Source: Dastarcus helophoroides
Taxonomy: Eukaryota > Arthropoda > Insecta > Coleoptera > Bothrideridae
Length of the DNA: 64,000 bases
NCBI GenBank assembly: GCA_028583605.1
Contig: CM053331.1
Span: forward strand, 3,450,437-3,514,436
Direction of reading: 5' to 3'
Part shown: piece after piece, positions 35,501-45,093 of the stretch
Numbering within the stretch: the stretch's first letter is position 1
How the letters are laid out: the number at the start of each line of letters is the position of its first letter
The notes under the pieces: model-generated
Database searches by the model: none
What the model saw: the letters and a program-made list of their open reading frames with translations, nothing else
What the model was told of the DNA's origin: nothing
Position numbers and translations under genes: made by a program

Positions 35501-38500
35501 AAAATCGAAAAATAAAAAATTGAAATGTCAAAAAAATCTAAAATCAAAATATTAAAATAACTAAAAATCGAAAAATCAAGAAACGAGTAACGAAATAATC
35601 GAAAAATTGAAAAAATCGAAAAATTGAAAAAATCGAAAATTTGAAAAATCGAAAAAATTGAAAAATTCTCAAATTTAGACATAGAACATTTGAAAAATGA
35701 AAAAATCGATAAGTCGAAACATTGAAAAATTGAAAAATCGAAATATCGAAAAATTGAAAAATTCCAAAAAATTAAAAAATCGAAAAAACAAAAAACGAAT
35801 AGTCAAAAATTCGATAAACTGAAAAATCGAAAAATCGATAAATTGAAAAATTCTAAAATTCAGACATCGAAAAATTAAAAAATGTAAAAATCGAAAAACC
35901 AAAATATTGAAAAATTGAAAAACCGAAAAATCGAAAAATTCAAAAATCAAAATATTGCAAAATTCTAAACTTTAGAAATCGAAATATCAAGAAATTGAAA
36001 ATTAAAAAAATCGAAATATCCAAAAATTGAAAATTTGAAAATTCAGAAAATCCAGAATTTGAAAATCGAGTGACGAGAAAATTGAAATCTATCAAAATTC
36101 AAAATTTAGAAAATTCGACCAAATGAAAAAATTGAAAAATCGAACATTTTTCAAATTAAGAAATCAAAAAATCGAAATTCTGAAAAACTGAAAAGTCGAA
36201 CTAATGACAAATCGGAAAATGAAAGAATGGGAAAATGAAAAAATCGAAAACTCAAGGAATCAAAAATGAAAAAAATAAAAAATTGATTATCAAAAAAGAG
36301 AGAAATCAAAAAACTGAGACAGGCAAAAATCGAAAAAATGCAAAATCGAGAAGTCAAAAAATCAAAATATTCAAAAATCGAAATATTCAAAAAATCTAAT
36401 AATATAAAAATCAAAAAAGAAATAATGAAAAAATCGAAAAGTTGAAAAATTCTAAAATTGAGAAATCAAAAAATTAAAATATCGAAAAATCGAAATATTG
36501 AAAAATTTAAAAATCGAAAAATTGAAAAATCCTAAAGTTGAGAAACCGAAAAATTAAAAATTCGAAAGATCAAAAAACGAGTCCTGAAAAAATCGATAAA
36601 TTGAAAAATCGAAAAATCGATAAATTGAAAAATTCTAAAATTGAGACATCAAAAAATTCAAAACTGAAAAAATCGAAAAATCGCAATATTGAAAAATTAA
36701 AAAACCGAAAAATCAAAAAATCGAAAAATCGAACATTTTTTAAATCGAGAAATCAAAAAATCATAAAACTTAAAAATTCAAAAGTTGAAATATGAAGAAA
36801 TCGAAAAATGATAGAATGGGAAAATGGAAAAATCGAAAACTCAAGGAATCAAAAGTGAAAAAAATAAAAAATTGATTATCAAAAAAGAGAGAAATCAAAA
36901 AACTGAGACAGGCAAAAATCGAAAAAATGCAAAATCGAGAAGTCAAAAAATCAAAATATCTAAAAATCGAAATATTCAAAAAATCTAATAATCGAAAAAT
37001 TAAAAAAGAAATAGTGAAAAAATCGAAAAATTGAAAAATTCTAAAACTGAGAAATCAAAAAATTAAAATATCAAAAAATCGAAATATTGAAAAATTTAAA
37101 AATCGAAAAATTGAAAAATCCTAAAGTTGAGAAACCGAAAAATTAAAAATTCGAAAGATCAAAACACGAGTCCTGAAAAAATCGATAAATTGAAAAATCG
37201 AAAAATCGATAAATTGAAAAATTCTAAAATTGAGACATCGAAAAATTCAAAAATGAAAAAATCGAAAAATCGCAATATTGAAAAATTGAAAAACCGAAAA
37301 ATCAAAAAATCGAAAAATCGGACATTTTTTAAATCGATAAATCAAAAAATCGTAAAACTGAAAAATTCAAAAGTTGAAATATTGAGAAATCGAAAAATGA
37401 TAGAATGGGAAAATGAAAAAATCGAAAAATCGCAATATTGAAAAATTAAAAAACCGAAAAATCAAAAACTCAAAAAATCGGACATTTTTTAAATCGATAA
37501 ATCAAAAAATCGTAAAACTGAAAAATTCAAAAGTTGAAATATTGAGAAATCGAAAAATCAAAAAACGAATAATGAAAAAATAAAAAATTGAAAAATTCTA
37601 AAATTGAGAAATCAAAAAATAAAAAATCGAAATATTGCAAAATTAAAAAATCGAAAAATTGAAAATGATAAGTCCTTAACTTGAGAAACCGAAAAATTAA
37701 AAAATCGAAAAATCAAAAAACGAGTTCTGAAAAAATCAATAAATAAAAAAATTGAAAAATCGATAAATTGAAAAATTCTAAAATTGAGACAGAAAAAATC
37801 AAAAAATCGAAATATTGAAAAATTAAAAAAGCGAAAAATCGAAATATTGAAAAACCGAAAAGTTGAAAATTAAAACAATCGAAAAATTAAAAAATTTAAT
37901 AACAGAAATATCAAAAAATTTAGAATTCAAACACCGACTAACGACAAACTTGAAAGATCGAAAAATTCAACAAAACATCAAAAATTAAAAATTCAAAAAA
38001 TCGAAAAATCAAAAAATTTTTAATTCGAGAAATCAAAAAATAGAAAAACTGAAAAGGTGACTAGTCGAGAAATTGAAATATCGAAACATTGAAAAATTGA
38101 AAAACCGAAAAATCAAAAAATTAAAAAATCCTAAAATTGAAAAATCGAAAAATTAAAAATCAAAAAATTAATAAATCGAAAAATTTTAAAATCGAAATAT
38201 TGTTAAGTCCAAAATTTTAAAAATCGGAATATCGAAAAATTGATAATTAGAAAAATCGTAAAATCCAAATATTGAAAAATTGAAATATTAAAAAATTCCA
38301 AAATTCAAAAATTGAGTAACGAAAGAATTGAAAAATGGAAAAACTGAAAAATTGATAAACCGAAAAATCAAAAAATTGAAAAGTAAAACAATCAAATATT
38401 CAAAAAATCTAATAATTAATATATCAAAAAATTCAGAATTAAACACCGACTAACGAAAAACTTAAAAAATCGAAAAATTGAACACTTAAAATACCAAAAA

Positions 38501-39286
38501 TTGAAAATTCAAAAAATCTAAAAATCGAACAATTTTTAAGTCGAGAAATCAAAAATCGAAAAACTGAAAAAAGTGAAAAGTCAAAAAATTGAGATATCGA
38601 AATATTGAAAAATTGAAAAACCGAAAAATCAAAAAATCGAAAAATTGAAAAATTTTAAAATTGTAAAATCGAAAAGTTAAAAAATTGAAAAATCAAAATA
38701 TTGAAAAATTTTAAAATCGAAATATTACCAAATACAAAATTTTAGAAATCAAGAGTTCGAAAACTTGAAAATTAGAAAAATCGTAAAATCCAAAAATTGA
38801 AATATCAAAAAAAATTCAAAAATCAGGTAACAAAAAAATTGAAAAATCGAAAAATGGAAAAACTGAAAAATCCAAAAATTGAAAAACCAAATATGGAAAA
38901 AAAACCGGGGAACCGGAAAACAGAGAAATTGACTAATTAAAAAAACGAAAAATTAAAAAACTGAAAAATCGTTAATTTTAAAAACCAAAAATTCAAAAAA
39001 TCGGAGTAAAAATTTCAAAAACTGAAAGATCAAAAAACCAAGAATTGGAGAGGTCAAAATATGTAAAAATCGAAAATCGAAAAATTGAATAATTTTAAAA
39101 TCCAAAAATTGGGAAATAAAATAATCCAAAAATCGTAAAATTAAAAAATTTTAAAATCCAAAAATTGAAATACCAAAAGATCGAAAAATTAAATGAAATC
39201 AAATGTTCGGAGAATTGAAAAACAGAAAAATGGGTGACTAGAAAAATTAAAAAATTGAAAAATGAAAAAATTGAAATTTTTTTAAG
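35501..39286 (+). repeat. Octamer satellite block 3, right copy of the ~6.4-kb duplication
   Basis: Near-identical to 29137-33473 with scattered single-base differences and three structural differences: one fewer 589-bp HOR unit, a local ~160-bp duplication (CGCAATATTG at 37271 and 37431), and small indels. HOR landmarks are at 36253 and 36842 (589 bp apart), and the 512-bp pair is at 37933 and 38445. It begins abruptly at the end of array 2. Confidence 0.95.
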
Positions 39287-39780
39287 TTTATAAATCGTTT
39301 CATGTTACTTCCATAAGTTATATAGTACACAAATTGATAAAGAGCGATTCGCACTCAATGAGGGGCAGTCGGCTTTTCATCAATTTTTTTCGTTTTTTAA
39401 TAGTTGACAATTTTCCTAAAATAATCTTCCAAATTAAAAACCTTAAAATTTGTTTCAAGAACAACAAAAATTTAGAAAAATAGGGGGTGGGGCAAATGGG
39501 GGGCATTGTCAAGTGGGGTATCATATGAAAGCGCTTTGAGTGTATATCCTAAAACTTTTTAAATTTTAATTTAATTCGACCTAGTTTTTGATTTACGATA
39601 AGAATAATTTTGTCTTTAGACTCAAAACTATGCCCAAAAAACAAAATTTAATTATCAAAACGTTGATTTTTTTTATATAAAATTATTTACTTTTATATGT
39701 CAACATTTCGATGAAACGTCAGATTTTTGAGCTAAAATTCGAAATTTCAAATTTAAGTTGTGTTGAGTTCGAAGTCAAAG
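39287..39780 (+). repeat. Module B, copy 2
   Basis: Almost identical to copy 1 as part of the large duplication. The G-rich block is at 39483-39518 and the minus-strand 68-codon frame is at 39318-39524. It ends in GTTCGAAGTCAAAG and passes straight into (CTTCT)n. Confidence 0.93.
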
Positions 39781-40790
39781 TCTCTTCTCTTCTCTTCTCT
39801 TCTCTTCTCTTCTCTTCTCTTCTCTTCTCTTCTCTTCTCTTCTCTTCTCTTCTCTTCTCTTCTCTTCTCTTCTCTTCTCTTCTCTTCTCTTCTCTTCTCT
39901 TCTCTTCTCTTCTCTTCTCTTCTCTTCTCTTCTCTTCTCTTCTCTTCTCTTCTCTTCTCTTCTCTTCTCTTCTCTTCTCTTCTCTTCTCTTCTCTTCTCT
40001 TCTCTTCTCTTCTCTTTTCTTTTCTTTTCTTTTCTTTTTTTTTCTTTTCTTTTCTTTTCTTTTCTTCTCTTCTCTTCTCTTTTCTTTTCTCTTCTCTTCT
40101 CTTCTCTTCTCTTCTCTTCTCTACTCTTCTCTTCTCTTCCCATCCCTTCCCTTCCCTACCCTTCCCTTCCCTTCCCTTCCCTTCCCTTCCCTTCCCTTTC
40201 CTTCCCTTCCCTTCCCTTCCCTTCCCTTCCCTTCCCTTCCCTTCCCTTCCCTTCCCTTCCCTTCCCTTCCCTTCCCTTCCCTTCACTTCCCTTCCCTTCC
40301 CTTCTCTTCTCTTCTCTTACCTTCCCTTTCCTTCCCTTCCCTTCCCTTCCCTTCCCTTCCCTTCCCTTCCCTTCCCTTCCCTTCCCTTCCTTTCCCTTCC
40401 CTTCCCTTTCCATCCCTTTCCTTACCTTCCCATCTCATCTCATCTCATCTCATCTCATCTCATCTCTTCTCATCACATCTCTTCTTTTCTCTTCTCTTCT
40501 CTTCTCTTCTCTTCTCTTCTCTTCTCTTCTCTTCTCTTCTCTTCTCTTCTCTTCTCTTCTCTTCTCTTCTCTTCTCTTCTCTTCTCTTCTCTTCTCTTCT
40601 CTTCTCTTCTCTTCTCTTCTCTTCTCTTCTCTTCTCTTCTCTTCTCTTCTCTTCTCTTCTCTTCTCTTCTCTTCTCTTCTCTTCTCTTCTCTTCTTTTCT
40701 CTTCTCTTCTCTTCTCTTCTCTTCTCTTCTCTTCTGTTCTCTTTTCTTCTCTTCCCTTCTCTTCTCTTCTCTTCTCTTCTCTTTCTTTTA
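39781..40790 (+). repeat. Polypyrimidine array 3
   Basis: CTTCT to about 40015, a T-rich (TTTTC) patch at about 40016-40065, then CTTCT. CCTTC follows at about 40138-40430, a short (CATCT) patch at 40431-40470, and CTTCT again to 40790. It has the same order of sub-arrays as array 2, but the CATCT block is about 40 bp here versus over 500 bp there, so copy number has changed sharply since the duplication. Its right flank matches that of array 1. Confidence 0.97.
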
Positions 40791-41457
40791 ATTTGTTTGA
40801 AACATTCAATATTGTAAAACATTTCGATTGTTCTTATTTGGTGGAACGGACTGGTCCTTGGTTATCTTCAAAAATTGAAATACAAATGTTGTCCCCTGAA
40901 ACCAAAATTTCTTTCAATTTCAAAAACTGAAAGATCAAAAAACCAAAAATTGGAGAGGTCAAAATATGTAAAAATCGAAAATCGAAAAATTGAATAATTT
41001 TAAAATCCAAAAATTGGGAAATAAAATAATCCAAAAATCGAAAAATTGTAAAATTAAAAAAATTTAAAATCCAAAAATTGAAATACCAAAAGATCGAAAA
41101 ATTAAATAAAATCAAATGTTCGGAGAATTGAAAAACAGAAAAATGGGTGACTAGAAAAATAAAAAAATTGAAAAATGAAAAAATTGAAATTTTTTTAAGT
41201 CCAGCAACCAAAAATTGGAAAAATTGAAAAATCGAAACATTGAACAATCAAAATATTAAAAAATCTAATATTGGACAAATGAAAAAATCGAAAAATCGAA
41301 AAATTAAGAAATCGAGAAATCAAAAAATTTAATGTCGAAAAGCCGAAAGATCGAAATATCGAAAAATGAAAAAAATGAGTTATCAAAAAAATAGAAGAAG
41401 AAAGAAGTGGAAAAATCGAAATATTAAAAAATCAAAAAATCCAAAAATCGAGAAATT
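40791..41457 (+). repeat. 340-family flank plus third partial copy of the duplicated octamer end
   Basis: 40791-40910 repeats the flank seen at 10706-10830 (TTGTTTGAAACATTC, TTGGTGGAACGGACTGG). From about 40911 to 41200 the sequence matches 33190-33470 and 39010-39280, sharing AACTGAAAGATC, ATTGGAGAGGTC and GGGTGACTAG. It then continues as diverged octamer satellite. It is a third, truncated copy of the block that precedes module B, but module B itself is absent here. Confidence 0.88.
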
Positions 41458-41735
41458 AGAATACAAATATTGTCCCTGAAAGTGAGAAAGATTAAAAAAC
41501 TCAACAAACGTTGCTCTAACTCGTTTCGATAACCAAGCTATCATCTTCAGAGGGATACTCTCAGTTACTCTCTGAAGATGAGATCTCTCTGAAGATGATA
41601 ACTTGGCTATCGGAACAAATTAGAGCAACCTTTGTTGTGTTTTTTAATATTTCTTGGTTTCAGGGGATAAGATTTGTATTTCAATTTGTGAACATAACCA
41701 AGGACCAGTTCGTTCCACCAAAAAAAAAAATCGAA
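41456..41735. repeat. Foldback (inverted repeat) of the 340-bp family
   Basis: Two ~100-bp arms face each other. The left arm (41456-41555) has ATACAAATATTGTCCCTGAA ... GTTGCTCTAAC ... CTATCATCTTCAGAGG. The right arm (41584-41684) is its imperfect reverse complement (CTCTGAAGATGATA ... TTAGAGCAACC ... AGATTTGTATTTCAA). They are separated by about 28 bp that itself repeats TCTGAAGATGA. To the right, 41690-41730 carries ATAACCAAGGACCAGTTCG and TTCCACCAAA, inverted relative to the copies at 10755 and 40840. It would form a long hairpin and looks like a foldback derivative of the dispersed element. Confidence 0.88.
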
Positions 41736-42040
41736 AAATTGAAAAATTGAAATATCAAAAAATGAAAAAATTGAAAATTGCAAAAATAAAAAAAAACTGG
41801 AAAATGAGAAACCACAAAAGTAAAAATCGAAAAATAAATAAATGGAAAAATCGAAAGGTGGAAAAGCGGAAAAACTGAGAAATGAAAAATAAGAAGGGAG
41901 TAGTGGAAAAATCGAAAAATTAAAAAATCAAAAAATCAAAGATTGGAAAGTCGAACAAAAGAAAAATTCGAAAAATCAAAAAGTCGAAGCATTGAAAAGT
42001 CGAAAAATCAAAAAGTCGAAAAATTGAAAAATTGAAAAAT
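41736..42040 (+). repeat. Diverged octamer satellite
   Basis: A-rich, with AAAAATCG/AAAAATTG units joining the foldback to module A. Frames here are repeat-derived. Confidence 0.8.
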
Positions 42041-42780
42041 TGAAAAAAGAAAAATTGACAATTACAATCTTTGAAAAGGTCCAAACTTTCAAACAAGGAA
42101 AACTTTTTAAATAAAGGCAAAATTCTAGAGAAAACAAATTTTGAAAAGATAGAAATTTTGGAAAAATAGAATCTTTTTAAAATATACGTTTTAAAATATA
42201 CGTTTTAAAAAAGACAACATTTTCAACAAATCGAAGATTTGATAAAGATCCAAATTTTTAAAGTTACATATTGTAACGCAATGTAAATAGTTAGAATAGA
42301 ATTGTAGAATTTAGTAAGTAAAAAAAAGTTTCTAGAAGGTTCTAATAAGGGGAAAGGGGCCGGGATAACAAAACAAACGGCAGATAAGCGTCCCAGAAAT
42401 TTCGGCAAACGATAAGCCTTATCTGCCGAAAATTCTAGAAGCCTCGGGCCAAAACTATAAAAAGGCGGTCAGCTTTCCCTCGAGTCAATCAGTTAGAAGT
42501 CAGTGTAATTAGTGAGTTAGTAGAAGTCAATAATAAGTGCGTTAATTGTTCAATTGTGGTGATCCAAGTTGAGTTCAGTAATAAAGTGGGTTCTTATTCG
42601 ATAAGTGTAATCAATTCGAACCGATAAGCCCGTAACAATATTTTTAAAAAGACGTTTTTCAAACATTTCTATTTGCCAGTTTAAAAAAAAGAAGTAAAAA
42701 TTTTTAGAAACAATTTGAAAGTCGAAATTTAAAACAGTAAAATTTTCAAAAAAATTCCAAATTTCGAAATTTATTTAAGA
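42041..42780 (+). repeat. Module A, copy 0, interrupted by a solo LTR
   Basis: 42041-42271 matches the start of module A at 44166, 48375 and 53224, including AACTTTCAAACAAGGA, TTTTAAAATATAC and CAACAAATCGAAGATTTG. The match is broken by the LTR at 42272-42637, then resumes weakly (TTTTTAAAAAGACG, CATTTCTATTTGCC). The right part is diverged and no module B follows. This is the only module A copy seen without module B. Confidence 0.75.
42272..42637 (+). mobile_element. Solo LTR, copy 2 (gypsy/errantivirus-type), plus orientation
   Basis: A 366-bp element starting TGTAACGCAATG and ending CCGTAACA, with the 4-bp duplication ATAT at 42268-42271 and 42638-42641. Promoter-like features: TATAAAAA at 42456-42463, an insect initiator-like TCAGTT at 42489-42494, and AATAAA at 42590-42595. 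This gives a U3-R-U5 arrangement in the expected order. It is homologous to 27497-27871, with differences concentrated in the first 150 bp. No internal retroelement sequence adjoins it. It splits a module A copy, which confirms it as an insertion. Confidence 0.92.
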
Positions 42781-43938
42781 ATTTAACGACATGTGAGGTG
42801 CTGAAAGCAACAAGTTTTCAACTCAGCTCGATGTTTTGTTAAAAGAAAATCGATTGATTTGTTTGATTTGCCAAATTCTTCGATCTTTAAAGCGCCCCAA
42901 TTCGTAAAAAATTAAAACTATCTGGAAAAGATCAAAATGCAAAATATCAAGATTTTTGAAACAAATTAAAATTGCGGTTTTCAGAAAATTAATTCTATTC
43001 TCGTAAATTACTATGACTTGAGATTTAGGAGGGGGCTAAAGATCGCTTAGTCACCCCCTTGGATACGTACCTGTTTAGCATTTACGAAGCTAGTGAATAT
43101 AATATTATAATAACTTGAAATAGTATTCAGATAAGAGAAGTTTTTTTTTAGGAAAATTCATTTTATCAGTAAAGGGAATTTACTGAGTGCAATACAACCC
43201 AATACAACTCTGGTACTTTGGTAGGAATACTCCTGTGGCTAATTTAATGAAATTTTTCAGTGTTTCAGGCTGTTCGAAGTAGCGAAATTTTGTTTGTTTA
43301 AAGTAAATTTGATAATGGAAGCAAATTATATTTTGTAGTCAAGATCCAAAGTAAAGTAATTCGGAGTGACGGCTTATTTGTAGACGAAACTGAAGCCGTC
43401 GCGGCCGCCTTAAGCGAATTTTCCTGTTTTCGCGCCAACGCTATTTCAGCATCCGCAACAAAATTGTATTCATATGCGACTGTTCAACATTTTGTGCAAG
43501 GAATATATGAGTTCATAAAGGATGCATCCGCGACCGGCACACTCCACATACTTAAATTCGCTTAAAGTTATTATGCGGGCGAGCGCGAAATACAAAAGAC
43601 GAATTTCGTTTTATTGTGCTCTGGCATAGCGCTCCTTTGATGGCAACTTTGTAATTTTCACAACACAAACTCTCCTCGTGTTTTTGAATAATTTGATAGA
43701 GATTTAAAAAGTACAATGTGGTGATATTTACATTTATCTTGGCGTCATGAGTTTATTGAAGACCGTGACTGACGCGACGGCACATTCAAAAACTTTTTTT
43801 TTATTTCATAAAAAGTATGGTATTTTTCCAAGCAGTTTGTAAAAATTGAAAAACAAATCATCTTTAGAGACATAGTTATCTCTCGCGCTGCTTTGAAGGC
43901 ATGATGGGGCTACCTTTGCAAGTGGATTTAACTTAAAT
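42781..43938. other. Unique DNA, no supported gene
   Basis: Non-repetitive, with a GC-richer stretch at 43370-43600 that includes an 8-bp inverted repeat (GACGGCTT / AAGCCGTC, about 43370-43410). No open frame over 60 codons and no RNA gene is recognised. Confidence 0.45.
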
Positions 43939-44165
43939 AAAAAGATGATAGCTTGGCTATCGAAACGCGTTAGAGCAACCTTTGTTGTGTTTTTTTATTT
44001 TTTCTTGCTTTCAGAGGACGAAAAGTGGAAACAATGAGAAATTAAATATTAGAAGAAGGGAGAAGTGGAAAAATCGAAATATTACAAAATCAAAAAAAAT
44101 TGAAAAATTCAACAAAAAAAACTCGAAAAATCAAATAGTCGAAAAAATGAAAAATCGAAAAATCA
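43939..44165 (+). repeat. Fragment of the 340-bp family and short octamer stretch
   Basis: 43940-44025 has AGATGATAGCTTGGCTATCG, CGCGTTAGAGCAACC and TTTCAGAGGAC in plus orientation, the same portable segment as at 24395 and 41456. Diverged octamer DNA follows up to the start of module A. Confidence 0.85.
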
Positions 44166-44591
44166 AAATATTGAAAAATAGAATTTAAAATTAAAATTTT
44201 TGAAAAGGTCAAAACTTTCAAACAAGGACAACATTTTAAAGAATAATAATAATAGGGCAATTAAAATTTTGAAACAAGTAGAAATTTTAAAAAAATCCTT
44301 TAAAAATATACATTTTAAAATATACATTTTAAAAGACAACATTTTCAACAACTCGAAGATTTGACAAAGATGCAAATTTTCAAGAAGTCACATTTTTTGT
44401 AAATAGACATTTTTTAAAACTTTTTATTTTTAAGTTTAGAACGCAGTAAAAATTTTGAGAAACAACTTGACAGTCTTGCTTTCAAGGGACAAGACTTTTA
44501 TTTCAATTTCAGGAGAAGTTGGAGAAAAGGAGGCTAGTACAAAAATATACAAATATATCGTTCGCGCGATGTCATAAAATTTTAATTTTTT
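44166..44591 (+). repeat. Module A, copy 1
   Basis: A ~425-bp A-rich unit shared with 48375-48808 and 53224-53647. Marker words are AACTTTCAAACAAGGA, ACTCGAAGATTTGACAAAG, AATTTTCAAGAAGTCAC and AAGTTTAGAACGCAGT. It also has a piece resembling the 340-family (GGGACAAGACTTTTATTTC) and GGAGAAGTTGGAGAAAA. It is joined directly to module B. Confidence 0.9.
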
Positions 44592-45093
44592 GTTTATAAA
44601 TCGTTTCATGTTACTTCCATAAGTTATATAGTACACAAATTGATAAAGAGCGATTCGCACTCAATGAGGGGCAGTCGGCTTTTCATCAATTTTTTTCTTT
44701 CTTTAATAGTTGACAATTTTCCTAAAATTGTCTTCTAAATGAAAAACCTTTAAATTTGCTCCAAGAACAACAAAAATGTAGAAAAATTGGGGGTGGGGCA
44801 AATGGGGGGCATTGTCAAGTGGGGTATCACATGAAAGCGCTTTGAGTGTACATCCTAAAACTTTTTAAATTTTAATTTAATTCGGCCTACTTTTTGACTT
44901 ACGATAAGAAAAATTTTGTCTTTAGACTCAAAACTATGCCCAATAAACGTGATTTAATTATCAAAACGCTGATTTTTTTATATAACATTATTTACTTTTA
45001 TATGTCAACACTTCGATGAAACGTCAGATTTTTGAGCCAAAATTCGAAACCTCAAATTTAAGTTGTGTTGAGTTCGAAATCAAACTTTCAATT
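44592..45093 (+). repeat. Module B, copy 3
   Basis: Same landmarks as the other copies, with the G-rich block at about 44788-44823. The minus-strand frame seen in copies 1, 2 and 5 is broken here: its start codon is changed by TATCACATG and there is an internal stop. This argues against the frame being a gene. It passes into polypyrimidine array 4. Confidence 0.92.

Noticed and set aside
30163..37441. Recurrent ~100-codon Lys/Asn/Ile/Arg-rich frames starting Met-Arg-Asn-Arg-Lys
   Set aside because: They recur with the 589-bp satellite unit and consist of octamer codons. Their conservation is explained by recent duplication of DNA, not by selection on protein.
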